Made by a program: the position numbers and the translations under genes. Below are positions 49,605 to 59,009 of a DNA stretch of 64,000 nt, piece after piece. The DNA is from Flaviflagellibacter rhizophilus (GTDB taxonomy: Bacteria > Pseudomonadota > Alphaproteobacteria > Rhizobiales > Methylopilaceae), in contig NZ_JAXAFJ010000010.1 in assembly GCF_033898525.1 (NCBI RefSeq), forward strand, positions 1-64,000. The letters run 5' to 3'. Position 1 is the stretch's first letter. Every line of letters starts with the position of its first letter. A model generated the notes under the pieces. That model saw only the letters and a list, made by a program, of their open reading frames with translations. It made no database searches and had not been told where the DNA came from.

Positions 49605-50696
49605 TCAGCCCAGCCGGCGATATTCGTAGACGGGTTCGCCGGCCGGCAAGGCGATCTCTTCCGTCGCCTCGGCCATGACATGGTGCCGGGGCGACAGCAC
49701 GCAGGCGGGATCGGTGGCCGAGGCATCGCCCGCCAGCGCCAGCGCCTGACAGCGACAGCCGCCGAAATCCACCGTCTGGCGCGGGCAGGAGCGGCAGGGC
49801 TCCTGCATCCAGTCCGTGCCGCGATAGGCGTTGAAGGCGGGCGCATCGGCCCAGATCTCGGCCAGCGAATGATCCCGCACCGACCAGAACTCCAGGCCCG
49901 GAATGGTCTGCGCGGCGTGGCAGGGCAGCACGGTGCCTGACGGCGTCACGTTGAAGGTGCGCCGCGCCCATCCGCCCATGCACGCCTTGGGATATTTCGC
50001 GTAATAATCCGGGATGACGTGGTCGATGGCGATGCGACCTGCCAGTTCCGTCTTCAGCCGCTCGATCTCGGCCACCGCCGCACGTGCGTCCTCACGCGAG
50101 GGCATCAGGGCGGAGCGGTTCCTCAGCGCCCAGCCGTAATATTGCGCGTGGGCGATCTCGACCCGGCGTGCGCCAAGCTCCATGGCCAGTTCCACCATGG
50201 CGGCGGCGTGATGCACATTGGCGCGGTGGATGACGGCGTTGACCGTAAGCGGCAGGCGCGCCGCCGTGATCCAGCCGGCGACCTCGCGCTTTCGCTCGAA
50301 GGCGCCGCGATAGCCGGCGATGCGGTCGGCACCAGCGGCATCCGCGTCCTGGATGGACAATTGCACATGGTCGAGGCCTGCCGACTTCAGCTCAAGCAGC
50401 CGCGCCTCCGTCAGCCCGACGCCGGAGGTGATCAGGTTGGTGTAGAGCCCCTCCTCTGCGCAGCGGCGCACGAGGTCCGCGAGATCGCGGCGGGCGAGCG
50501 GTTCGCCGCCGGAGAGATGCACCTGCAAGACGCCGAGCGCGGCCGCTTCCGAGAACACGCGCTGCCATGTGGCGGTGTCGAGTTCGCGGTCCCGCCCCTC
50601 CATCTCGATGGGGTTGGAGCAATAGGGACAGCCCAGTGGGCAGCGGTACGTCAGTTCCGCAAGCAGGCCGACCGGCGGCTGAAGGGCGGCGCTCAT
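49605..50696 (-). CDS. pqqE: PQQ biosynthesis radical SAM enzyme PqqE
   Basis: This 363-aa radical SAM protein has the 4Fe-4S motif CPLGCPYC (about residue 18) and the C-terminal SPASM cysteines in PCRSCPRQTVDFGGCRCQ. It crosslinks the Glu and Tyr side chains of the PqqA peptide, the first step to pyrroloquinoline quinone. ATG overlaps the pqqD stop by 4 nt. The last gene of the gcd-pqqABCDE series. Confidence 0.95.
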   Translation of the reverse strand: MSAALQPPVGLLAELTYRCPLGCPYCSNPIEMEGRDRELDTATWQRVFSEAAALGVLQVHLSGGEPLARRDLADLVRRCAEEGLYTNLITSGVGLTEARLLELKSAGLDHVQLSIQDADAAGADRIAGYRGAFERKREVAGWITAARLPLTVNAVIHRANVHHAAAMVELAMELGARRVEIAHAQYYGWALRNRSALMPSREDARAAVAEIERLKTELAGRIAIDHVIPDYYAKYPKACMGGWARRTFNVTPSGTVLPCHAAQTIPGLEFWSVRDHSLAEIWADAPAFNAYRGTDWMQEPCRSCPRQTVDFGGCRCQALALAGDASATDPACVLSPRHHVMAEATEEIALPAGEPVYEYRRLG

Positions 50697-50971
50697 GGCT
50701 CCACCAACCCCTTGCCGATCATCTTGTCGAGAAGGGCGCGCACGTCAGCCTCGATCAAGCTGCGCTCCGCGGTGAAGGCGCCGGCAAGGTCGTCAACGAC
50801 TTCGGCCAAAGTCGCATCGCCGGTGAGGCGGCGGATGATTTCCACGGCCACCGGATTGGCGTCGATGATCGTTTCCGGCGCCAGCAGCACCCAGGCGTCG
50901 CGCACCCCATCGTGGCGCAGGCGCACTCCGGGCGCCAGACGCGGGCGGCTGTCGGGGCCGAGCGCGGTCAT
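50693..50971 (-). CDS. pqqD: PQQ biosynthesis peptide chaperone PqqD
   Basis: This 92-aa RRE-domain protein binds the PqqA peptide and presents it to PqqE. It has RLAPGVRLRHDGVRDAWVLLAPETI and VAVEIIRRLTGDATLAEVVDDLA, typical of PqqD. ATG overlaps the pqqC stop by 4 nt and its stop overlaps pqqE, showing tight coupling. The open frame runs upstream to 51046 but only the region from 50971 is PqqD-like. Confidence 0.93.
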   Translation of the reverse strand: MTALGPDSRPRLAPGVRLRHDGVRDAWVLLAPETIIDANPVAVEIIRRLTGDATLAEVVDDLAGAFTAERSLIEADVRALLDKMIGKGLVEP

Positions 50972-51684
50972 GCCTCGGGGCTCCACGCGCCCGGCGGGCG
51001 ATGGCCTTCTACGTAAGCGTGCCACAAGGCATCGAGCTGCGCCCACAGCACGTCGGTCTTGAACACAAGCGCGTCCAGCACCTTTTGCTGAAGCTCGCGC
51101 GTCGTTGCGTGCTCCCGCACATAGGCCAGCGCGAAATCGGAATCCCGCTGGGCCTGCGGCGGCCGCGCCGTGAAATAGGCAAGCGTGCGCTCGTCCACGA
51201 AATCGTAGTGCGCCAGCATTCCGGAGACCCGTTCCCCGATGACCTGCGGCGAGAACAGCTCCGTCAGGGAGGACGCGATGGCCTCCAGCAGGGACCGCTC
51301 GGCGCAGAAATGCACGTAGGCCTCCACGGCGAAGCGCGTGGCCGGCAGGATGCCCTGCGTGGAGGCCACATAGTCCCGGCTGAAGCCGAGGCTGTCGGTC
51401 AGCACCAGCCAGCGCTCTATGCCGCCATCGCCTTCGCGCTCGCCGTCATGATCAAGGATGCGCTGCCGCCACTCGCGACGCAGCGCGCTGTCCTGCATGC
51501 GCGCAAGGATGGTCGCGTCCTTGATGGGGATCTGGGACTGGTAGAAGTAGCGGTTCAGCGCCCAGGCCTGTACCTCGGCCCGCGAGCACTGGCCGTCGTG
51601 CAGCCGGTGATGGAACGGATGGAGGTTGTGGTAGCGCTCGGCGCCCACGGCCCGCAGCGCGGCTTCCAGTTCGTCCGGCGTCAT
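50968..51684 (-). CDS. pqqC: Pyrroloquinoline-quinone synthase PqqC
   Basis: This 238-aa cofactor-free oxidase catalyses the final ring closure and oxidation to PQQ. Family blocks are YHNLHPFHHRLHDGQCSRAEVQAWALNRYFYQSQIPIKD, RILDHDGEREGDGGIERWL, HFCAERSLLEAIASSLTELFSPQ and ALVFKTDVLWAQLDALWHAYV. The ATG at 51684 is chosen; a TTG at 51693 overlapping the pqqB stop is also possible. Confidence 0.95.
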   Translation of the reverse strand: MTPDELEAALRAVGAERYHNLHPFHHRLHDGQCSRAEVQAWALNRYFYQSQIPIKDATILARMQDSALRREWRQRILDHDGEREGDGGIERWLVLTDSLGFSRDYVASTQGILPATRFAVEAYVHFCAERSLLEAIASSLTELFSPQVIGERVSGMLAHYDFVDERTLAYFTARPPQAQRDSDFALAYVREHATTRELQQKVLDALVFKTDVLWAQLDALWHAYVEGHRPPGAWSPEA

Positions 51685-51689
51685 CGTGG

Positions 51690-52586
51690 TCAAAGCTCGA
51701 TCCTCATGCCGTCATGGGCCAGCTGCCAGCCGGCGACCTCCACCGCCTGGCGCTCCGGCGAGCCGTCCACCAGCGCCGGATTGCTGTTGTTGATGTGGAT
51801 GAACAGCCTGCGGCCGGCATCCACATCCGCGAGCGCAGCCATGGAGCCTCCCTCGCCGCTCATCGCGAGATGACCCATGCGCGCTGCCGTCTTCTGCGAA
51901 AGACCGAGGCTGGGCATCTCGTCATCCGTGAATGTCGTGCCGTCGAACATCAGCAGGTCCGCGCCCTTGGTGCGTTTTCGGACCGCATCGGAGACGCGGG
52001 CGCAATTGGCGATGAAGACGAGCCTTTTGCCGCCGGCGGTGATCTCAAGGCCGATGACGTTTTCGCCTTCTTCGGCAAGAACAGGATCGCTGCCTTCCAG
52101 ATAGAGCGGCACCTTGCCGGGTACGGTAAAAGCCTCAACCTGAAGGCCCGGCACAGCCTCAAAGACCTTACCGAACGTGAAATCCCGGCGCTCCACCAGA
52201 TCGGACAGCACGTTGAACACCGTGTTGCCGTCCAGCACATCGAGCGCAGCCTTCGTCCCGTAGAGCAGGAACGGCTGCCGCTCGCGCAGTGTCAGAAGGC
52301 CCGCGATTGCATCGAGATCGCCATTCGTCAGGAGCACCGCTCCTATGGGGCTGTGGCGCAGTCCATGCCGGGGATGAAGCTCGGGCGTGCTGATGATCTG
52401 CTGCCGCAGGTCTGGCGAGGCATTCACCAGCAGCCAGCTTTCGCCATCGGCGCTGACCGCGATGCCGGCCTGGGTGCGCGGCTGGACGCGCGGGTCGCCG
52501 GCCCGGGCCAGTTGGCAGGTGGGGCAGCGGCAGTTCCACTGGGGGAAGCCGCCGCCCGCCGCGGAGCCGAGAACGATGATCTTCAC
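51690..52586 (-). CDS. pqqB: PQQ biosynthesis protein PqqB
   Basis: This 298-aa metallo-beta-lactamase fold protein is thought to hydroxylate the crosslinked tyrosine intermediate or assist transport. It has GSAAGGGFPQWNCRCPTCQ at the N-terminus (with the structural zinc cysteines), LLTNGDLDAIAGLLTLRERQPF and FDGTTFTDDEMPSLGLSQKTAARMGHLAMSGEGG. GTG start. It lies 31 nt after pqqA. Confidence 0.94.
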   Translation of the reverse strand: MKIIVLGSAAGGGFPQWNCRCPTCQLARAGDPRVQPRTQAGIAVSADGESWLLVNASPDLRQQIISTPELHPRHGLRHSPIGAVLLTNGDLDAIAGLLTLRERQPFLLYGTKAALDVLDGNTVFNVLSDLVERRDFTFGKVFEAVPGLQVEAFTVPGKVPLYLEGSDPVLAEEGENVIGLEITAGGKRLVFIANCARVSDAVRKRTKGADLLMFDGTTFTDDEMPSLGLSQKTAARMGHLAMSGEGGSMAALADVDAGRRLFIHINNSNPALVDGSPERQAVEVAGWQLAHDGMRIEL

Positions 52587-52617
52587 GGCGTCCGCGTCAC
52601 CTCTTCGGAAAAGCAGT

Positions 52618-52707
52618 TCAATCGATGGTGTCGATGTCCGCCGACTCGTAGCTGGTCACTTCCATGCCGCAACGGGCTTCGGTGATCTCGGGTGTGGTCC
52701 AGGTCAT
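52618..52707 (-). CDS. pqqA: PQQ precursor peptide PqqA
   Basis: This 29-codon gene encodes the ribosomal peptide that becomes PQQ. It contains the required Glu and Tyr spaced as E16-x-x-x-Y20 inside GMEVTSYESADID, matching PqqA peptides of methylotrophs. AGGAGAG lies 4 nt before the ATG. It is the first gene of the pqq set and follows gcd on the same strand. Confidence 0.94.
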   Translation of the reverse strand: MTWTTPEITEARCGMEVTSYESADIDTID

Positions 52708-52745
52708 AAAACTCTCCTTGCACGTGAGCACTGAAGGTCCAGCGC

Positions 52746-55091
52746 CTACTGGCCATAGGGAAGGCTATAGGCAATTACATAGTCACCCGCTTTGGTTCCG
52801 ACAGAACCATGGCCGCCGGCGACGATCACAACATATTGACGTCCGTCCTGCTCGTAGGACATCGGCGTGGCCTGTCCGCCGGCGGGCAGGCGGGCGCGCC
52901 AGATCTCGTCGCCAGTCGTGACGTCGTAGCCGCGGATGTAGTCGTCGATGGCCGCGCCGAGGAACGCCACGCCGCCGGCCGTGATCATCGGCCCGCCGAT
53001 GCCCGGCACGCCAAGCTCGATGGGCAACGGAATGGGCGAGGCGTCGCGCACCGTGCCGTTCTTGTGCTTGTAGGCGATCTTGCCGGTGCGCAGGTCCACG
53101 CCCGTCACATAGCCCCATGGCGGCGCCTGGCAGGGCAGGCCGAGAGCCGACATCAGCGGACCCATATAGACGCCATAGGGCGCGCCCTCGTTGCGGTTCA
53201 GGCCCTGTTCGCTGCCCTTCTCATCGCCGCCGGGAGCCGGCACCTCGTCACGCGGCACGAGGCGCGAGGTAAAGGCCAGATAGGTCGGCATGCCGAACAT
53301 GACCTGCCGCACGGGATCGACCGCCACGCTGCCCCAGTTGAAGACGCCGAAATTGCCGGGATAGACGATCGTGCCCTTCACCGAAGGCGGCGTGTAGCGG
53401 CCCAGATAATTCAGCGAATGGAACTGGATGCGGCACGCCAGCTGGTCGAACATGGTCACGCCCCACATGCTCGCGCCCGTCAGCTTCGGCGGGTTGAAGC
53501 TCAGCCCCGACAGCGGCTGCGTGGGCGAGGCGCGGTCCTCCGGGATGGTCCCGCCCGGCGCGGGCTCCTCCGTCACGGGGATGATCGGCTCGCCCGTGCG
53601 GCGGTCCAGCACATAGATGTCGCCCTGCTTGGTGGGGCCGACCAGCGCCGGAACCGGGCCGTTCGCGGTGTTGAGGTCGATCAGCACCGGCTGTGCCGGC
53701 ACGTCCATGTCCCACAAATCGTGATGCACGGTCTGCCGCACCCAGCGCAACTGACCGGTGCGGATGTCGAGCGCCACGATGGACGACGAGAACCTCTCCA
53801 CATTCTCCGAGCGGTTCATGCCCAGCTGGTCCGGCACCTGGTTCCCCAAGGGCACATAGAGCAGCCCCAGCGCGTCGTCGGAGCTCATGACCGACCATGA
53901 GTTCGGCGAGTTGGCCGTGTAGGTCTCGTCAGGCCCGACGGGCGTGGTGCGGTCGGGATTGCCGGAATCCCAGTTCCACACCAGAGCGCCGGTGTTGATG
54001 TCGAAGGCGCGGATCACGCCCGATGGCGACTGGATGGAGAAGTTGTCGTTCACCGCGCCGGCCACGATGATGAGGTTGCCGGAAACGGTGGGCGGCGAGG
54101 TCGAGTAGTAATAGCCGGCCGGCTTGTAGGGCATGTTGGTCAGCAGGTTCAGCGAACCGCCTTCCGCGAAGCCGGTGCAGACCTGGCCGTTTGCCGCATC
54201 CAGCGCGATGAGCCGCGCATCCGATGTCGGAAGATAAACACGCGTGGCGCAGGGCGCATCGGCCGCCGCCGCGCTGTCCTGGTAGTAGGAGACGCCACGG
54301 CAGGTCTGGTGCTGGCGCTGGTTCTCCAGCCCCACCTTCGGATCATACCGCCACTTTTCCTTGCCGCTCGTGGCGTCCAGGGCGATGGCGATGTTGTGGG
54401 GCGTGCAGAGATAGAGCGTGCTGCCGATCTTGAGGGGTGTCACCTGATAGGTGGTTTCCGTCACATCGTCGGGGCCGCGGATGTCGCCGGTCCGGTAGGT
54501 CCACGCCACGTCGAGCTTCTTGACGTTCTCCGGCGTGATCTGCGCCAGAGGTGAATAGCGCTGGCCGTAATTGGTGCGGCCGTACTGATGCCACTCGCCG
54601 TCCGGCACGCTGTTGCCGAGATTGGGCTGCGGCGTCACCGCTTCGGCGCTGAGCCGCCCCTCGATGCGGTGCGGGTCGAGGAACATGGAATAGACCGCCG
54701 CAGCCAGCGCGATGAGCACGGTTGCCGCCAGTGCGCCGGTGGCGATGCGGTCGGGAGCGCGGTCCGTGACGGAGCGCGGCCCGATCCCACGGGCAACCCA
54801 CGGCGTCAACAGCCACAGGCCCAGCAGGATGACGACGCCGCCCCTCGGCGCGAGCTGCCACCAGTCGAAGCCGACTTCATAAAGCGCCCATGCGAGCGTG
54901 CCGAGGATGACCAGCCCATAGACCAGCAGCGCCGACCTCTGCCTGCGGAACAGGAGGAAAGCCGTGACGATGAAGCCCAGCCCGGCCAGCAGATAATACC
55001 AGCTGCCGCCGAGCTGGATGAGCCATCCGCCCCCGCCTGTCAGCGCCAGGCCGACGAGCAGGAATACGACACTTGTGATGACAGTGACCAT
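52746..55091 (-). CDS. gcd: Membrane-bound PQQ-dependent glucose dehydrogenase
   Basis: This 781-aa quinoprotein has five membrane helices (about 1-130) that hold ubiquinone, then an eight-bladed beta propeller in the periplasm binding PQQ. Visible family signatures are EWHQYGRTNYGQRYSPLAQITPENVKKLDVAWTYRTGD, CRGVSYYQDS and DVTTGDEIWRARLPAGGQATPMSYE. It oxidises glucose to gluconolactone and passes electrons to the quinone pool. GGAGG lies 5 nt before the ATG. It is followed 38 nt later by pqqA, so enzyme and cofactor genes are one unit. Confidence 0.94.
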   Translation of the reverse strand: MVTVITSVVFLLVGLALTGGGGWLIQLGGSWYYLLAGLGFIVTAFLLFRRQRSALLVYGLVILGTLAWALYEVGFDWWQLAPRGGVVILLGLWLLTPWVARGIGPRSVTDRAPDRIATGALAATVLIALAAAVYSMFLDPHRIEGRLSAEAVTPQPNLGNSVPDGEWHQYGRTNYGQRYSPLAQITPENVKKLDVAWTYRTGDIRGPDDVTETTYQVTPLKIGSTLYLCTPHNIAIALDATSGKEKWRYDPKVGLENQRQHQTCRGVSYYQDSAAAADAPCATRVYLPTSDARLIALDAANGQVCTGFAEGGSLNLLTNMPYKPAGYYYSTSPPTVSGNLIIVAGAVNDNFSIQSPSGVIRAFDINTGALVWNWDSGNPDRTTPVGPDETYTANSPNSWSVMSSDDALGLLYVPLGNQVPDQLGMNRSENVERFSSSIVALDIRTGQLRWVRQTVHHDLWDMDVPAQPVLIDLNTANGPVPALVGPTKQGDIYVLDRRTGEPIIPVTEEPAPGGTIPEDRASPTQPLSGLSFNPPKLTGASMWGVTMFDQLACRIQFHSLNYLGRYTPPSVKGTIVYPGNFGVFNWGSVAVDPVRQVMFGMPTYLAFTSRLVPRDEVPAPGGDEKGSEQGLNRNEGAPYGVYMGPLMSALGLPCQAPPWGYVTGVDLRTGKIAYKHKNGTVRDASPIPLPIELGVPGIGGPMITAGGVAFLGAAIDDYIRGYDVTTGDEIWRARLPAGGQATPMSYEQDGRQYVVIVAGGHGSVGTKAGDYVIAYSLPYGQ

Positions 55092-55233
55092 CTTGCCTCC
55101 GGAAGGTTCCGCAATGGGTCCAGCTTGGTGCCTCACATGTGGCGTAAAGCGGCCGAGGCAAGCAGACGAAAGTGGACACTGATCCAAGTCATAGGTCGAA
55201 TGCGCCAGCGTAAATCGGGCGTTAACGAAGATG

Positions 55234-55264
55234 GTGAATGAATCCTTGCAGGATCTTCATTCAC
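55234..55264. promoter_or_regulatory. Inverted repeat directly upstream of the autotransporter start
   Basis: The 9-bp arms GTGAATGAA and TTCATTCAC are perfect inverted copies; an inner TCC-TTGCA-GGA extends the pairing with one bulge. The element ends 11 nt before the autotransporter ATG, so it may be an operator or an mRNA hairpin over the ribosome entry region. Confidence 0.55.
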
Positions 55265-55275
55265 GCTGAGCCAAG

Positions 55276-58200
55276 ATGCAGCTGCCTTCGAACCGTGCCT
55301 ACGCCCGCCGCGCCTGCCTGCCCGACGCAGGGCGGACGTCCGCGCCTGTGGGCCCCGCTTCAGGCCCATTTCGGCCGGCGCGCCACCGGACCGCGGTCTG
55401 GCTGGCAAGCACGGGCATCGCAGCCCTGCTGGCTACCGGCGCTGCGGCGGAGACCATCGACAGCGAAGTCACGGTGCCCGGCACCCGGCCATCCCCTTTC
55501 ATCGTGGCGGGCGACCTCACCGTGGGCGCGGTGACGTCCGGCTCGCTCCAGATCGTCGACGGCGGTGATGTCGCGAACGCCAATGGCACGGTTGGCGCAG
55601 CAGCGGGCGCCACCGGCTATACCCGGGTGAACGGCGCGGGTTCGACATGGACCAACAGCGGCAGCCTCACCGTCGGCGGCAACGGCACCGGAACCGTCGA
55701 TGTGGTGTCGCAGGGAGCACTCACCTCCAATGGCGCCAGCATCGGCCTCGGCGCGGGTTCGACCGGCGCCGTCACGGTGGACCGGGAGGGAACCTGGACC
55801 AATGCCGGCGCGCTGACGATCGGCGGCGCAGGCACCGGAACGCTGAACGCCACGGCCAGCGGCAAGATCAGCAGCGGATCGGTATCCGTGGGCTCCAGCG
55901 GCGGCTCAGGCACGGTCTTCGTCAAGGGGCAGAGTTCGTCCGTCAGCACGGTCGGGCCGTTCCTCGTCAATGATGGAACCGTTGCCGTCGAAGGCGGCGG
56001 CACCGTGTCCAGCGGCTCGACCGCGCTTGGCGTGGCGGCCGGCAGCGGGGCCAATGTCCGCGTGCAGGATGCCGGTTCCCGCTGGGTCAGCACGGGTGCG
56101 TTCGATGTGGCACGATCGGGCAGCGCCTCCGTGCGCGTGGAATCGGGCGGCGCCATCAGCAGCGCCTCGTCGCGCATCGCGGACGGCACGGGCTCCATCG
56201 GCTCCGTCGTCGTCACCGGCACAGGATCGACATGGACGAACACCGGCGACCTCGTCGTCGGACGCGCCGGCAACGCAGCCCTGACGGTTGAGGGCGGCGG
56301 CACGGTCAACAGCGGGGCCGGATCCATCGGCATCAGCGGCACCAGTTCCGCCAAGGTCACCGGCACGGGATCGTCGTGGACCAGCACGTCCGGCCTGTCG
56401 ATCGGCAGCGGCGGCAACGGCGACCTGACCGTGGAGGCCGGCGGACAGGTCAACAACACCACCGCCGTGCTCGGCGACACCGTGGCCGGCAACGGCACCA
56501 TAAGGGTAACGGGTGCCGGGGCGCGCTGGACCAGCAGCGGGACGGTCGATATCGGACGCGCCGGACAGGGCACCCTGACGGTGGACGCGGGCGGTATCGC
56601 CAGCAGCGGCGGCGCCAGGATCGGCGGATCGGCGGGTCTGGAGTCTTCGGCGGTTGTTTCCGGCACCGGATCGGAATGGCGCAACACCGGCTCGCTCGAT
56701 GTCGGCGCAACGGGGCGCGGCACGCTTGCCGTCAACAATTCCGGAGGCGTGCGGACCACCGCCTTCCGCGTCGGAGCGGAAGAAGCCGGCATCGGCACCG
56801 CGAGCGTCACGGGCACAGGCTCATTTCTCGTGACCCAGCAAGACCTCGTGGTCGGCGGTGCGGGACGCGGAACCATGAGCATCACCGCAGGCGCCACAGC
56901 TACGGCCGAGACCGTCATCGTCGGACAAGCCGCGACGGGTAACGGCACCCTCATTGTCAGCGGCGTGGATTCCAGGCTGACCTCGTCGAGCGTCGTGGTG
57001 GGCGGCGCGGGGGCGGGATCCCTGACGGTGGCAGCCGGCGGCACGCTCGACACGGAACGCGTGGTCATCGCGCAGGACGCGGCGAGCACGGGAGCCCTGA
57101 ACATCGGCTCGGCCTCCACGGCGCCGTCGGAAGCCGTGGCTGCTGGCACCATCACCGCGAAGCGCATCGCCTTCGGCGCGGGCGCCGGCGTGCTGAACCT
57201 GAACCATTCCGAGACCGCGCTCGACATCGATGCCGATATCTCCGGCCGTGGCACCATCCGCCAGATTGGCGGCACGACCGTGCTCAGTGGCGACAGCGAG
57301 GCCTTCACCGGCACCGCCCGGGTGACAGGCGGCACGCTCCGGGTCAACGGCACGCTGGGCGGCAGTGTCCGGGTCGATGAGGGGCGCCTGGAAGGACGCG
57401 GCACCGTCGGCAGCACCGCCGTGGACCGGGGAACGCTGGCGCCAGACGGCATCTTCACCGTGAACGGCGACCTCGCGCTCGGCGGCAACGCGACCGTCGA
57501 GATGGGTGCGGAGACCGATGGCCGCTGGCGTGACCTGATCCGCGTGACCGGAACGGCCGATCTTGGCGGAACGCTCGAGATCACGAACGCGCCGGACCGT
57601 TACCGCGCACTTACCACCATCCTCACCGCGACGCAGGTGACGGGCGAGTTCGACGAACTTGTCGCCAGCTTCCCCTTCCTCGACGCGGAACTTGCCTACA
57701 CCGCCACGAGCGTCGGCCTTTCGCTCGAGCGCAACGACGTGGCGTTCGAGGATGTTGCCCGCACCCGCAACCAGCGTGAGACGGCGCGGGCGGTCGGAAC
57801 CCTCGCCGTTGACGGAGAGATCTACGATCGGGTTATCGTCTTGAGCGAGGAAAGGGCGCGGCAGGCCTTCGACAACCTGTCCGGCGAGGTTCACGCAAGC
57901 GCCCTCTCCGCCGGCTTCGCGGACGCCCTCACCTATCGCGGGGCCGCTCTGGCCCGGCTTCGGTCCTTGCAGCAGGAACCGCTCGCCCCTCCCGTCCGCG
58001 GTCCGCATATTGCGCTTGGCTTCGCAGGCCCCATAGCCGATGCCCCGACCCCCTATGTCGAGGAAGAGACGGCGGACGGCGTGATGCAGACCGCGTTCGG
58101 CGTCTGGGCGCAGGCTCTCGGCTCCTGGCGCCACACCCGCTCGGACGGCAATGCGGCAGCGATGGACGCCCAAAGCGGCGGCCTGATCGCAGGCGCAGAC

Positions 58201-58908
58201 GCAGCCGGGGAATTCTGGCAGCTCGGATTTGCCGCAGGCTACGGATACACCTCGCTCGATGTGCCCGACCGCACGTCCAGCGCCAATCTGCAAAGCGCAT
58301 CGGCCACGCTTTATGGGGGCGCGCTGCTGGGGCCGGTCAATCTCCGGCTTGGCGGCAGCTACGGCTTCAATGCGGTCGACACGGACCGCCGCGTTGCGAT
58401 CGGCACCTTCGAGGACACGCTGACGGCAAGTTATGACGGCTACACCGCGCAGGGCTTCGCGGAGATCGGCGTGCCACTTAATTCCGGACTTGGCACGGTC
58501 GAGCCGTTCCTCGGCGGCGCGGTGGTGCGCGTCAACGGCGGCGAGTTCGCCGAGAGCGGTGGCGCTGCCGCACTCGAAAGTGCCAAGAGCGACAACGATC
58601 TCGCGCTGGCGACCTTGGGCGTGCGCGGCGAATGGGAACTTGGCCTGCTGCCCGGCCGCTTCAACGGATCAGTCGCTTGGCAGCACGCCTTCGGCGATGT
58701 GACGCCAGAGCGCGTGCTCGCTTTCCGCGCCGGCAGCGCCGGCTTCGAAATCAACGGCGTACCCGTGGATCGGGATCAATTGCTGGTGGAGGCCGAGCTG
58801 GCATTCGAAACCGGGGCGGCATCGCGGTTCGGCGTGAGCTATATCGGCGCTATCGGACCCGAGACACAAAGTCACGGCGTCCGCGGACGCTTCGAGGCGC
58901 GGTTCTAA
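55276..58908 (+). CDS. Autotransporter (type Va secretion) with tandem T5SS/PEP-CTERM-associated repeats
   Basis: This 1210-aa protein has a long N-terminal leader with a Sec signal peptide ending near AAAE (about residue 59). The passenger (about 60-880) contains about eleven repeats of about 47-49 residues around the motif GTGSTWTN-GxL-VGxxGxGxLTV-xGGxVxSxxxxIG, a beta-helix repeat known from autotransporters. The C-terminal domain (about 930-1210) is a 12-strand barrel ending in the BAM signal FEARF. It would be displayed on or released from the surface, likely in adhesion. A hairpin lies just before the start. Long minus-strand frames across it are shadows. Confidence 0.92.
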   Translation: MQLPSNRAYARRACLPDAGRTSAPVGPASGPFRPARHRTAVWLASTGIAALLATGAAAETIDSEVTVPGTRPSPFIVAGDLTVGAVTSGSLQIVDGGDVANANGTVGAAAGATGYTRVNGAGSTWTNSGSLTVGGNGTGTVDVVSQGALTSNGASIGLGAGSTGAVTVDREGTWTNAGALTIGGAGTGTLNATASGKISSGSVSVGSSGGSGTVFVKGQSSSVSTVGPFLVNDGTVAVEGGGTVSSGSTALGVAAGSGANVRVQDAGSRWVSTGAFDVARSGSASVRVESGGAISSASSRIADGTGSIGSVVVTGTGSTWTNTGDLVVGRAGNAALTVEGGGTVNSGAGSIGISGTSSAKVTGTGSSWTSTSGLSIGSGGNGDLTVEAGGQVNNTTAVLGDTVAGNGTIRVTGAGARWTSSGTVDIGRAGQGTLTVDAGGIASSGGARIGGSAGLESSAVVSGTGSEWRNTGSLDVGATGRGTLAVNNSGGVRTTAFRVGAEEAGIGTASVTGTGSFLVTQQDLVVGGAGRGTMSITAGATATAETVIVGQAATGNGTLIVSGVDSRLTSSSVVVGGAGAGSLTVAAGGTLDTERVVIAQDAASTGALNIGSASTAPSEAVAAGTITAKRIAFGAGAGVLNLNHSETALDIDADISGRGTIRQIGGTTVLSGDSEAFTGTARVTGGTLRVNGTLGGSVRVDEGRLEGRGTVGSTAVDRGTLAPDGIFTVNGDLALGGNATVEMGAETDGRWRDLIRVTGTADLGGTLEITNAPDRYRALTTILTATQVTGEFDELVASFPFLDAELAYTATSVGLSLERNDVAFEDVARTRNQRETARAVGTLAVDGEIYDRVIVLSEERARQAFDNLSGEVHASALSAGFADALTYRGAALARLRSLQQEPLAPPVRGPHIALGFAGPIADAPTPYVEEETADGVMQTAFGVWAQALGSWRHTRSDGNAAAMDAQSGGLIAGADAAGEFWQLGFAAGYGYTSLDVPDRTSSANLQSASATLYGGALLGPVNLRLGGSYGFNAVDTDRRVAIGTFEDTLTASYDGYTAQGFAEIGVPLNSGLGTVEPFLGGAVVRVNGGEFAESGGAAALESAKSDNDLALATLGVRGEWELGLLPGRFNGSVAWQHAFGDVTPERVLAFRAGSAGFEINGVPVDRDQLLVEAELAFETGAASRFGVSYIGAIGPETQSHGVRGRFEARF

Positions 58909-59009
58909 GTTCGGGGATGTGCGGTAGCGGACCCGTATGTTTCGGGGTTGCATTTTGTTGGAATATGCACGCTTAAGTTGCCTCTGCTCTCCAGCAACCG
59001 AGGCCGCCC

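Noticed and set aside
55617..57584. Long minus-strand frame (655 codons) across the autotransporter
   Set aside because: It is Pro/Val/Thr repeat-rich because it mirrors the passenger repeats; the plus-strand protein has a signal peptide and a BAM signal.
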